From: RGIG5612 sp050944475
GTDB lineage: Bacteria > Bacillota > Clostridia > Lachnospirales > Lachnospiraceae
Direction of reading: 5' to 3'
Length of the DNA: 64,000 bases
Assembly: GCA_050944475.1 (NCBI GenBank)
Contig: JBMNRD010000008.1
Location: forward strand, 1 to 64,000
Part shown: positions 25,528 to 32,563 of the stretch, one piece after another
Numbering within the stretch: position 1 is the stretch's first letter
Layout of the letters: every line of letters starts with the position of its first letter
Notes under the pieces: generated by a model
Seen by the model: only the letters and a program-made list of their open reading frames with translations
The model's database searches: none
What the model was told of the DNA's origin: nothing
Program-made: the position numbers and the translations under genes

Positions 25528-25585
25528 ATATTACGTATTACGATATATCGTTAAACGTAATATATCGCAAAACGTAATATTTGTC
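25528..25585. promoter_or_regulatory. Palindromic operator cluster for the PadR gene
   Basis: The perfect 12-bp palindrome ACGATATATCGT lies at 25540-25551. It is surrounded by ATATTACG, CGTAATATATCG and CGTAATATT, so the ATTACG/CGTAAT half-site appears at least four times in both directions. The array sits directly upstream of the PadR gene and fits a repressor binding region. Confidence 0.7.
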
Positions 25586-25609
25586 AACCCCTAAAATAGA
25601 TAAATTTTT

Positions 25610-25675
25610 ATGTAAAAAACTATTGACATTTCAAATATACATATTATAATAACAATGTAAAAAACTTTTTACATT
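25610..25675 (+). promoter_or_regulatory. Promoter with twin 21-bp operators
   Basis: TTGACA at 25623-25628, a 16-bp spacer and TATAAT at 25645-25650 form a strong promoter. One operator-like sequence (ATGTAAAAAAC then TATTGACATT) overlaps the -35 at 25610-25630. A second (ATGTAAAAAAC then TTTTTACATT) covers the start region at 25655-25675 and is part of a perfect 10-bp inverted repeat, AATGTAAAAA-AC-TTTTTACATT. The copies are 45 bp apart. The HTH protein encoded at 25907 is the likely ligand. Confidence 0.75.
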
Positions 25676-25689
25676 CAGGAGGTGTTATT

Positions 25690-25917
25690 ATGAAAGTTTT
25701 TCGTAAAATGGATGAAATGGAAATGAGCATTGCTATCAGAGCGGTAAGAGTTGCATGGATTTACGCCATCATATTCTTATTTGTATGGATTTGGTACGAT
25801 TGGATTAAAGCAGGAATATTTCAGTGGCTGCCTTTAAGCCTGATGGTATCGCAATTATTGGTATTTTGGGTCGTTCAATTATTTTTGAAATGGAAGCTTG
25901 GCAAAGATGAAAAATAA
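25690..25917 (+). CDS. Small two-helix membrane protein
   Basis: 75 residues: a short basic start (MKVFRKMDEMEM), a helix with tryptophans near 22-42 and a second near 47-67, then a charged tail. AGGAGG before the ATG. It overlaps the following HTH gene by 11 bp, a common arrangement for small membrane protein/YgzD-type regulator pairs in Firmicutes. Role unknown. Confidence 0.75.
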   Translation: MKVFRKMDEMEMSIAIRAVRVAWIYAIIFLFVWIWYDWIKAGIFQWLPLSLMVSQLLVFWVVQLFLKWKLGKDEK

Positions 25918-26101
25918 TATCAGAGAATTAAGAAAAAAACTCGGGTTAAGACAAGAGGATATAGCAAACATCCTTAATGTTACCAGACAGACCATCAATG
26001 CCATAGAAAATGAAAAGTATAGTCCGACCCTGGAACTGGCAATGAAATTAGCAAAACTGTTCAATACTACCGTTGAGGAGCTTTTCATACCGGAAGATTA
26101 A
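25907..26101 (+). CDS. Small XRE-family HTH regulator
   Basis: 64 residues, essentially only the helix-turn-helix (IRELRKKLGLRQEDIANILNVTRQTINAIENEKYSPTLELAMKLAKLFNTTVEELF). This is the short YozG/YgzD-like class. ATG 25907 lies inside the end of the preceding membrane protein gene, implying translational coupling; an in-frame TTG at 25898 is less likely. It probably binds the twin operators upstream of the pair. Confidence 0.88.
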   Translation: MKNNIRELRKKLGLRQEDIANILNVTRQTINAIENEKYSPTLELAMKLAKLFNTTVEELFIPED

Positions 26102-26120
26102 CAAGCATGCAGCCGGAAAG

Positions 26121-26176
26121 TTATTGACATATGCCGCAAATGATGTATAATAAAAGTAAATGGCATATGTCAATAA
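26121..26176 (+). promoter_or_regulatory. Promoter enclosed by a perfect 15-bp inverted repeat
   Basis: TTATTGACATATGCC at 26121-26135 and its exact reverse complement GGCATATGTCAATAA at 26162-26176 enclose 26 bp. TTGACA (26124-26129) lies inside the left arm. TATAAT (26146-26151) follows after 16 bp, so the promoter is bracketed and transcription would start just before the right arm. This suits cooperative binding and looping by a repressor, perhaps the DUF134 protein encoded in the operon. Confidence 0.85.
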
Positions 26177-26195
26177 CTATAAGGAGGTGAACAGC

Positions 26196-26492
26196 ATGCC
26201 AAGAAGAGACGGAACAGGTCCGGCGGGCGCCGGAGCAATGACCGGAAGAGGTTTAGGTATTTGCGCGGGCAACAATGCAATTAATCTTGGGACAGGAGTC
26301 GACGCCGAAAGGGGAGCGGGTCGCGGACTTGCTTGCAGACGGGGCTTAGGTCGTAGATCAGGTCGCGGTTTCGGAAGAGGGCCGGGAGTCAATCGAACTT
26401 CACAAGGGACGCAGAAGGAGTTTCTCAATAAGCAGAAAATTATATTGCAAAAGAGACTCGAAACGATTGACAGGCAATTAAAGAGCCTTTAA
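26196..26492 (+). CDS. DUF5320-type Gly/Arg-rich small protein
   Basis: 98 residues from ATG 26196 with a perfect AAGGAGGTGA ribosome site. The start MPRRDGTGPAGAGAMTGRGLGICAG is the signature of DUF5320 proteins; the middle is Arg-Gly repeats (GRRSGRGFGRGPG) and the end is a charged coiled helix (KEFLNKQKIILQKRLETIDRQLKSL). Family members occur in NifX/MinD/DUF134 operons of anaerobes. The function is unknown; an accessory role around metal-cluster proteins is inferred from context. Confidence 0.85.
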   Translation: MPRRDGTGPAGAGAMTGRGLGICAGNNAINLGTGVDAERGAGRGLACRRGLGRRSGRGFGRGPGVNRTSQGTQKEFLNKQKIILQKRLETIDRQLKSL

Positions 26493-26555
26493 TGTTTATC
26501 GGGGGTAATCGGAGGACGCTCCGATTACTTCTTGTCAGGATGGAGGTAACAAATT

Positions 26556-26942
26556 ATGGCCAGACCGATGAAATGGAGAAAGGTCTGCAGTTTGCCTGAA
26601 AGCAATAGATTCGGGCCGCTTGATGTACCTGCAGACGCAAATAACCATGTAATCATGAGCGTTGACGAATATGAAACCATAAGACTTATTGATTTAGAGG
26701 GTTTTACTCAGGAAGAATGTGCCGCACAGATGAATGTCGCGCGCAGTACCGTTCAGGGCATTTATATTGAGGCCAGAAAAAAGCTGGCTGAATCCTTGGT
26801 TGACGGAAAGGCACTGTCAATCGAGGGCGGTAAATACAGGCTTTGTGACGGCTTGGGCAGCGGTTGCGGCCGTGGTCGCGGCTGTCATAGACACAGGCGC
26901 GGGCTTGATGCCTTATCGGATGATTCAGGCCGTAGCGGTTAA
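26556..26942 (+). CDS. DUF134 family DNA-binding protein
   Basis: 128 residues beginning MARPMKWRKVCSLPES, the DUF134 (PF02001) signature. A sigma-70-region-4-like helix-turn-helix follows (YETIRLIDLEGFTQEECAAQMNVARSTVQGIYIEARKKLAESLV), then a Gly/Cys/His-rich tail (GSGCGRGRGCHRHRRG) that could bind metal. It is the only obvious regulator in the operon and likely controls it through the inverted repeat at 26121-26176. Ribosome site GGAGG is present. Confidence 0.9.
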   Translation: MARPMKWRKVCSLPESNRFGPLDVPADANNHVIMSVDEYETIRLIDLEGFTQEECAAQMNVARSTVQGIYIEARKKLAESLVDGKALSIEGGKYRLCDGLGSGCGRGRGCHRHRRGLDALSDDSGRSG

Positions 26943-26999
26943 GCTATGTACCCTTAGAATGTTATTAAGAATTATTTCAGAACAGGACGGAGGATTTTT

Positions 27000-27368
27000 A
27001 TGAGAATAGCAATTCCGGTAGATGAGAAAACCTTGGAGTCGAATGTATGTGTGTCATTCGGACGTGCTCCATATTTTCTCATATATGATGTTAAAAACAA
27101 GGAAAGTATATTTATTGAAAACAGTGCGGCGACAAGCACAGGAGGTGCAGGGATTAAAGCCGCACAAATAATAGCGGATAACCGGGCAAATGCTTTGCTG
27201 ACTTTGCGGTGCGGACAGAATGCCGCGGACGTGATTAAATCTGCCGATATTAAAATTTATAAAACGACAGCCGGTTCGGCAAAAGATAATATTGATGCTT
27301 TTATTGCCGGCAAGCTTCCTTTGCTTGATGAGATTCATGCCGGGCTTCATAGACACGGAGACAATTAA
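27000..27368 (+). CDS. NifX/NifB-type dinitrogenase iron-molybdenum cofactor-binding protein (first copy)
   Basis: 122 residues, a single Nitro_FeMo-Co domain: MRIAIPVDEKTLESNVCVSFGRAPYFLIYDV, GGAGIKAAQIIADNRANALLT and IKIYKTTAGSAKDNIDAFIAGKL. Relatives include NifX, NafY and the orange protein ORP, which hold metal-sulfur clusters. In this operon with two MinD-type ATPases it resembles ORP clusters of Desulfovibrio. It has no nitrogenase context here, so it is not a nitrogenase protein. GGAGG precedes the ATG; the next ATPase starts one base after its stop. Confidence 0.88.
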   Translation: MRIAIPVDEKTLESNVCVSFGRAPYFLIYDVKNKESIFIENSAATSTGGAGIKAAQIIADNRANALLTLRCGQNAADVIKSADIKIYKTTAGSAKDNIDAFIAGKLPLLDEIHAGLHRHGDN

Positions 27369-27369
27369 G

Positions 27370-28230
27370 ATGAAAATAGCTGTGCTGAGCGGCAAGGGCG
27401 GCACGGGAAAAACGCTGGTATCAGTGAATTTAGCGGCGGCTGCGAAAAAATCAACATATGTAGATTGTGATGTTGAAGAGCCGAACGGGCACTTGTTTTT
27501 CAAACCCGAAAGAGTTCAGGAAGGAGTAGTAGCCGTGAAAATTCCGAAAGCGGACTATGAATTGTGCAATGCCTGCCGTGAATGTGTCGAGTTTTGCAGG
27601 TTTAATGCCCTTGCCTGTGTTAAAGATAAGTTGATTGTCTTTGAAGAAGTTTGCCATTCATGCGGCGGCTGCATTTTGGTCTGCCCCCGAAAGGCACTGA
27701 CAGAGAAAGACAAGGTTATCGGTAAAGTTCAAAAAGGAACTTCCGACGGGGTATCAGTATACACGGGGATATTAAATATAGGCGAAGCCTCGGGTATTCC
27801 TATCATAAAAAGGCTACTTGATGAGAAAAATCTGCAGACAAACGAACCGGCCTTTATCGACTGCCCTCCGGGGAGCGCTTGTATCGTAATGGAAAGCATC
27901 AAAGACGCGGACTATTGTATATTAGTGGCCGAACCCACATTGTTCGGCGTGCATAACTTTAACATGGTATATGAGCTGGTCAAATTGTTTAACAAGCCGT
28001 TCGGGGCGGTTCTTAACAAATGTCCGGACGGAGAAAACCCGGCAGAGAACTTTTGTATAGAAAAAAACATTAAAATATTAGAGCGTATTCCGTTTGATGT
28101 TAATCTTGGAACATTGAATTCAAATGCGGAAATTGCTGTTAATAAAGATGAAAAGTACCGGGAAATGTTTTCTTCTTTGCTTAACACAGTGATAAAGGAG
28201 GTGTCACATGCAGCAGCTGTTAATCCTTAG
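27370..28230 (+). CDS. MinD/Mrp-type P-loop ATPase with ferredoxin insert (first copy)
   Basis: 286 residues from ATG 27370. Deviant Walker A LSGKGGTGKTLVSVNLA at the N-terminus; a two-[4Fe-4S] ferredoxin insert at residues ~58-110 (CNACRECVEFCRF and CHSCGGCILVCPRKA); Walker B-like FIDCPPGSAC near 165 and a LVAEPTLFGVHN switch. This is the Orp3/Orp4 type of MinD protein. It should couple ATP hydrolysis to cluster transfer or assembly on the NifX-like partners. Its end overlaps the second ATPase gene by 23 bp. Confidence 0.9.
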   Translation: MKIAVLSGKGGTGKTLVSVNLAAAAKKSTYVDCDVEEPNGHLFFKPERVQEGVVAVKIPKADYELCNACRECVEFCRFNALACVKDKLIVFEEVCHSCGGCILVCPRKALTEKDKVIGKVQKGTSDGVSVYTGILNIGEASGIPIIKRLLDEKNLQTNEPAFIDCPPGSACIVMESIKDADYCILVAEPTLFGVHNFNMVYELVKLFNKPFGAVLNKCPDGENPAENFCIEKNIKILERIPFDVNLGTLNSNAEIAVNKDEKYREMFSSLLNTVIKEVSHAAAVNP

Positions 28231-29125
28231 CGGCAAAGGCGGCACGGGAAAGACAACCATAGCGGGCGCGTTTATAAGACTTGCCGATGCCAAAGCTTAT
28301 GCGGATTGTGATGTGGACGCTCCCAATTTGCACCTGGTAACCGAATGGAAAACCGAACCGAAGAAGACAAATTATTACGGACTGCCGAAAGCAAAAATCA
28401 ATCCGGAATTATGCATCCGATGCGATCAATGCAGACAAAACTGCCGCTTTGATGCTGTTTTGGCAGATGAAATATACAAGGTGAATCCTTTCGCGTGTGA
28501 AGGATGCGGTGTTTGCAAATTCATTTGTCCTGCGCAGGCTATAACCATGATACCGTCAGTAGACGGCGAACTGAATCTTTATTCCGATGCCGGGAAAGTT
28601 TTTTCCACGGCACAGCTAAAAATGGGCAGCGGCACCTCGGGACTGCTTGTTACAGAGGTTAAAAAACAGATGAAATCGGCGGCAGTTGATGCCGATTTGG
28701 CTATAATTGACGGATCACCCGGAATCGGCTGTCCTGTCATTGCATCTCTCAGCGGTGCGGACATGGTTTTAGTAGTCGCGGAGCCTTCCGTATCGGGCAT
28801 CAGTGACATGGAAAGAATCATAGATACGGCGGCAAAATTCGGAATAAAAACCGCAGTATGTATCAATAAATATGATATCAATATTGAAAACACAAAGAAT
28901 ATTGAAGATTTTTGCAAAAAGCAGGGGCTGCCCCTTGTCGGGAGCATACCTTATGACCCCGATGCGGTAAAAGCTGTTAACAACGGTCAAACCATTGCAG
29001 ACATAGACTGTAAATCGGGAAAGGCTGTAAAAGAAGTTTATCACAAAACGATGAATCTGCTCTTTGCTGAAATATCTAAAAATACGGAGGAAAATTGTAA
29101 TGATGAAAATTGCTGTAGCAAGTGA
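28208..29125 (+). CDS. MinD/Mrp-type P-loop ATPase with ferredoxin insert (second copy)
   Basis: 305 residues, paralogous to the preceding gene: LSGKGGTGKTTIAGAF, ferredoxin motifs CIRCDQCRQNCRF and CEGCGVCKFICPAQA, then IIDGSPGIGCPVIASLSGADMVLVVAEPSVSG. Tandem pairs of this type form heterodimers in ORP complexes. AAGGAGG lies within the end of the upstream gene, so translation is coupled. The last 20 residues end in a Cys-rich tail (EENCNDENCCSK) that may bind metal. The NifX copy that follows starts inside this gene. Confidence 0.9.
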   Translation: MQQLLILSGKGGTGKTTIAGAFIRLADAKAYADCDVDAPNLHLVTEWKTEPKKTNYYGLPKAKINPELCIRCDQCRQNCRFDAVLADEIYKVNPFACEGCGVCKFICPAQAITMIPSVDGELNLYSDAGKVFSTAQLKMGSGTSGLLVTEVKKQMKSAAVDADLAIIDGSPGIGCPVIASLSGADMVLVVAEPSVSGISDMERIIDTAAKFGIKTAVCINKYDINIENTKNIEDFCKKQGLPLVGSIPYDPDAVKAVNNGQTIADIDCKSGKAVKEVYHKTMNLLFAEISKNTEENCNDENCCSK

Positions 29126-29459
29126 CAACGGCATGGTGACCGAACATTTCGGACATTGTGAAGGGTTTATGATTTTTGATGTCGAAAATAATCAAATAAT
29201 AAAAAGCGAAACCGTTGCCAACCCCGGACACAGACCCGGGTTTTTGCCTAACTTTCTTGCCGATCGCGGTGTAAATGTCATCATCAGCGGCGGCATGGGC
29301 GGAGGTGCGGTTGATATTTTTAATGAAAGGAATGTTGAAGTTGTTGTGGGGGCAAACGGTGACGCTGAAGCAGCGGTAGAAGCGTACCTGCAGGGTTCAT
29401 TGAAATCTACCGGCTCCGTTTGCCATGAACATCGGCATCATGATGAATGCGGCAAATAG
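29100..29459 (+). CDS. NifX/ORP-type cofactor-binding protein (second copy)
   Basis: 119 residues; ATG 29100 (or the adjacent 29103) after CGGAGG, overlapping the upstream gene. MKIAVASDNGMVTEHFGHCEGFMIFDV and VNVIISGGMGGGAVDIFNERNVEVVVGANGDAEAAVEAYL give the fold and the Gly-Gly-Met-Gly-Gly-Gly-Ala motif of the family. Unlike the first copy it has a His/Cys-rich tail (CHEHRHHDEC), a probable extra metal site. It closes the operon; a hairpin follows at 29480. Confidence 0.9.
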   Translation: MMKIAVASDNGMVTEHFGHCEGFMIFDVENNQIIKSETVANPGHRPGFLPNFLADRGVNVIISGGMGGGAVDIFNERNVEVVVGANGDAEAAVEAYLQGSLKSTGSVCHEHRHHDECGK

Positions 29460-29479
29460 AATAATACATTTGCATTGTG

Positions 29480-29519
29480 AAATAGTACTTGTGCGGTATA
29501 ATTAGTGCAGGTACTATTT
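29480..29519 (+). terminator. Terminator of the NifX-MinD operon
   Basis: AAATAGTACTTGTGC pairs with GTGCAGGTACTATTT (nine Watson-Crick pairs, then a stretch using G-T wobbles) around a ten-base loop, followed by TTATTTATCTTT. The loop contains TATAAT, which might be incidental. Confidence 0.75.
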
Positions 29520-29586
29520 TATTTATCTTTACAAAGATGAAGATGTAAGCGTAAAATGGTATTAAATTGATTGTGGAGGTTTTATC

Positions 29587-30423
29587 ATGGAAACAAAACG
29601 ACTTTCCGGGTTTCTCAATGGCCTTGCAACAGCCCTTGTTGCCCTGTTTTTCGCGCTTGTATTACATGAATTTCTGCACATGGCCTACGGCCTGCTGACG
29701 GGCATGGAGGTCAGAGCTTTCAATCTGTTCGCAGTCGACGTAGTCCGTTACGGAGACGAGGCCCACAGATTTGCCGACCTGCTGATGGAGGCAGGGCCGT
29801 CTCTGACAAACGCCGTATTGGGCCTGGTGTCGCTATGTGTATTAAGGTGCAGAAAATTATCATCTCTGGCCCGCCAGTTCACCTTGCAGCTGATGGGATA
29901 TAATATGCTGATGGGCTTTGGCTACATGATGATTGATGCTCTGATATACAGCCCCGGAGCCGCCGGGGACTGGAAAAGCGTTCTTGACATGTATAACGGC
30001 AGTCTTGCTTTGCGCATACCGCTCGGAATTGTGGGTGTGGCGGGAGTTTTGTTTACATATTTCCGTCTTGCCTATGAGATTTACTCTTTTGTAGATGACC
30101 CGGACAGCAAAGAACAGCGAAGAGCGGCGGCAGCCAGAATATATCTTGTTCCATACATCGTCTGGGGAGTCGTGTATACAATCCTCGGAATCTGGCATCC
30201 TCTGGAAATGAACGGCTTCATAATCAATGCAATGATGGTAATAATGGGATTTTGCGGTTTTCTGTGGGCTTTTCTGTTTTCGGTCCATTGGCTTAAGCCC
30301 CCGAAAAAACTCCCTCCGAAGACAGCATTAGTGTTAAAGCCCTCGATCCCGTGGCTTGTTATTTCCGCATTGATTTTGATTTTTGAAGCAGCGGTTCTTT
30401 TGCCAACGGTTTATTTTAAGTAG
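29587..30423 (+). CDS. Polytopic membrane protein with HExxH motif (M50-like?)
   Basis: 278 residues, about six membrane helices. The first helix carries FALVLHEFLHMAYGLLTGMEV, an HExxH zinc motif embedded in a membrane segment as in site-2 proteases; AGPSLTNAVLG further on recalls the Gly-Pro/Asn segment of M50 proteins. The second half is hydrophobic without the Asp-Gly third-ligand motif that I can find, so activity is uncertain. GGAGG precedes the ATG. Neighbours give no function. Confidence 0.65.
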   Translation: METKRLSGFLNGLATALVALFFALVLHEFLHMAYGLLTGMEVRAFNLFAVDVVRYGDEAHRFADLLMEAGPSLTNAVLGLVSLCVLRCRKLSSLARQFTLQLMGYNMLMGFGYMMIDALIYSPGAAGDWKSVLDMYNGSLALRIPLGIVGVAGVLFTYFRLAYEIYSFVDDPDSKEQRRAAAARIYLVPYIVWGVVYTILGIWHPLEMNGFIINAMMVIMGFCGFLWAFLFSVHWLKPPKKLPPKTALVLKPSIPWLVISALILIFEAAVLLPTVYFK

Positions 30424-30536
30424 GGAGAAAAGAACCGGTTTAATTATAAATTAAGCGGATTTTGTGAAGTGATTTGCTGTGGTCAAAGTTAAAGATTATC
30501 CGGCCGCAGCCGGAGAATAAAACAAGGAGAGCAATT

Positions 30537-31049
30537 ATGGCAAGGAGTGCAACGCAAACCAAGATATATCCTTATTCAATGGATTATATTCTTTCAAGAA
30601 TCAGAACTATAGACGCCGCCGGCTTCAATTTCAGCCTGCAGTCGGAAAATCATACGGAGACGGGTGTGTGGTTCAGGATTATTCACGGAATGTCCTTTCA
30701 ATCATACGGAGAGAAAATAACCGTTACGTTGACGCCTGTCGTCGGAGGGGTCAGTGTAAATGTACACTCCGAGTGCGGCCTGCCCACACAGTGGGTGGAC
30801 GGAGGAAAAAATCAAAGCAACGTTGACTTGATTTTTAAATACATCGAATCCGGGGGCGGAGCGACAATGGCGGCTCAGACGCAACAGTATCAGGCATATA
30901 CTCAGCCTGCACAGCAGCCTGTGCAGCAACCGTCATATACCCGGCCCGCGCAGCAGCCGGCGGCAGGACACGCATTCTGTGGCAGATGCGGCACGAAGCT
31001 TTCTCCGGGAACCAGGTTCTGCCCCAGATGCGGCACTCCTGCACGGTAG
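30537..31049 (+). CDS. Zinc-ribbon protein with Gln/Pro linker
   Basis: 170 residues from ATG 30537 (AAGGAG upstream). Residues 1-100 form a small alpha-beta domain (KIYPYSMDYILSRIRTIDAAGFNFSLQSENHT ...) of unknown type. A repetitive Gln/Pro/Ala linker follows (QPAQQPVQQP). The end is a double-CxxC zinc ribbon: CGRCGTKLSPGTRFCPRCGTP. Such ribbons mediate protein contacts in many bacterial proteins. It is cytoplasmic, and 21 bp precede the next gene's ATG, so they may form one transcript. Confidence 0.7.
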   Translation: MARSATQTKIYPYSMDYILSRIRTIDAAGFNFSLQSENHTETGVWFRIIHGMSFQSYGEKITVTLTPVVGGVSVNVHSECGLPTQWVDGGKNQSNVDLIFKYIESGGGATMAAQTQQYQAYTQPAQQPVQQPSYTRPAQQPAAGHAFCGRCGTKLSPGTRFCPRCGTPAR

Positions 31050-31070
31050 AGACAGAAGGAACAAAAAGGA

Positions 31071-32096
31071 ATGAAAAAAACACTTGGCATACTCTCTGTT
31101 CTGATTATTATTACATTGCTTCCGGGCTGCGGGAAGAGACCGCCTGTGCCTGCAATTGTAAAGGATATGAACGGAGGCGCAAAGTGGAATACAGACGTTG
31201 ATTACGCTGATGACAGCAACTGGCTTGCACTTCCGGACAAAGCGGACAAGGACGTCGATGTAATCTTTTTCTACCCCGCATCCTATACTAAGGCTGCGGA
31301 TGACAATCCGGAAATCTGCTCAATTGACAATGAGGCAATGCGCACTGCTGCGGCCAAGGCCATAGAGTCGCAGGCGAGTGTTTTTTCATCATGCTGTAAT
31401 ATATATGTACCCTGCTATCGTCAGGTGTCGACGACATATGCCCTGACTGTTTCGGAAGAGGATAATGATGTCCTTTTAAGGTATTCGGCCTCAAAGGACC
31501 CGAGCCGTGCCCTCGATTATTATTTCGAGAATTATAACGAGGGAAAGCCATTTATTTTAGCGGGACATTCCCAGGGTTCGGAAATTCTGACCTTTATTCT
31601 TGCCGATTATATGAAGAAGCATCCGGAATATTATGGGAAAATGGTTGCGGCATACGTAATCGGCTGTTCGGTAACCAAGGATTATATGAAGAAAAATGCC
31701 CACCTGAAGTTTGCCGAGAGCGCGAGTGACACCGGTGTAATCATTTCCTACAATACGGAGGGGAAATATAATTCCGGGGAGGATAATATCGTTGTAAAAA
31801 AAGGAGCGATAGCCATCAACCCCCTTAACTGGAAGAGGGACGATACCTATGCCGCCCCGACGGAGAATCTCGGCTCCTTAGGCAAGGACGGAACCGTTAA
31901 AGAAGGCTTTGCGGATGCCTGGGTGGATGTGAGCCGCGGCGTGGTCGTGTGTACGACCGCAGATCCGGCAAGATACGCTGACAAGTCGGTCACGGTTTAC
32001 GGACCGGAAAGCTATCACCTGCATGATTATGCCTTTTATTATATGAACCTTGCGGAAAATGCAAGAACCCGCATAGAAGCGTTTTTGTCCGAATAA
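31071..32096 (+). CDS. DUF3089 family lipoprotein, alpha/beta hydrolase fold
   Basis: 341 residues with a lipoprotein signal (LLPGC near residue 20). The nucleophile elbow GHSQGS near residue 165 (FILAGHSQGSEILTFIL) and a C-terminal His (YHLHDYAFYYMNL) fit a serine hydrolase. The N-terminal DVIFFYPASYT and the FSSCCNIYVPCYRQVS stretch match DUF3089, an alpha/beta hydrolase family of unknown substrate. It would act as an esterase or lipase at the outer face of the membrane. Confidence 0.82.
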   Translation: MKKTLGILSVLIIITLLPGCGKRPPVPAIVKDMNGGAKWNTDVDYADDSNWLALPDKADKDVDVIFFYPASYTKAADDNPEICSIDNEAMRTAAAKAIESQASVFSSCCNIYVPCYRQVSTTYALTVSEEDNDVLLRYSASKDPSRALDYYFENYNEGKPFILAGHSQGSEILTFILADYMKKHPEYYGKMVAAYVIGCSVTKDYMKKNAHLKFAESASDTGVIISYNTEGKYNSGEDNIVVKKGAIAINPLNWKRDDTYAAPTENLGSLGKDGTVKEGFADAWVDVSRGVVVCTTADPARYADKSVTVYGPESYHLHDYAFYYMNLAENARTRIEAFLSE

Positions 32097-32182
32097 CGGA
32101 CTCCCCCGGCGGCCTTTTCCTGTTGACAGAAGAGGCTGTCTGTTATATTATAGATAGAACAATTGTAACCGGGGGTGCTGAT

Positions 32183-32551
32183 ATGTATATCGAGATTGAT
32201 TTTAACAGTGATGAAGCGTTATATGTGCAGCTTTGCAACCAGATTATCTTAGGAATCGCAACATCCAGGCTCAAGGAAGGCGAATCTCTGCCATCGGTCA
32301 GAAGTCTTGCCGAAAACATCGGGATTAACATGCATACCGTTAACAAAGCCTATTCCGTCTTGAAGCAGGACGGCTTTGTCAGGGTTGACAGACGAAGAGG
32401 CGTTGTTGTCGCGGTGGAAGCTGACCGCCTCAGAACCGTTGCGGTGCTTAAGGACTATCTGAGGCCGATAGTGGCCGCCGGCGCGGCAAAGGGAATCTCA
32501 AGGAAGGGATTTCTTGAGATAGCGGCTGAGGTTTACGACGAACTGGTATAA
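32183..32551 (+). CDS. GntR-family regulator, YtrA subfamily
   Basis: 122 residues from ATG 32183 after GGGGGTG. Typical YtrA layout: MYIEIDFNSDEALYVQLCNQIILGIATSRLKEGESLPSVRSLAENIGINMHTVNKAYSVLKQDGFV followed by a short helical end, with no ligand domain. It ends 12 bp before clpC, so the two are almost surely co-transcribed. In many Firmicutes clpC is controlled by CtsR with McsAB; here the regulator slot holds a GntR protein instead. YtrA members more often control ABC transporters; the target here is unproven. Confidence 0.85.
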   Translation: MYIEIDFNSDEALYVQLCNQIILGIATSRLKEGESLPSVRSLAENIGINMHTVNKAYSVLKQDGFVRVDRRRGVVVAVEADRLRTVAVLKDYLRPIVAAGAAKGISRKGFLEIAAEVYDELV

Positions 32552-32563
32552 CGGAGGAATAAC

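Noticed and set aside
27000..29459. Nitrogenase cofactor synthesis operon
   Set aside because: NifX-like domains alone do not imply nitrogen fixation; no nifH, D, K, E or B gene is present, and the MinD pair points to ORP-type clusters.
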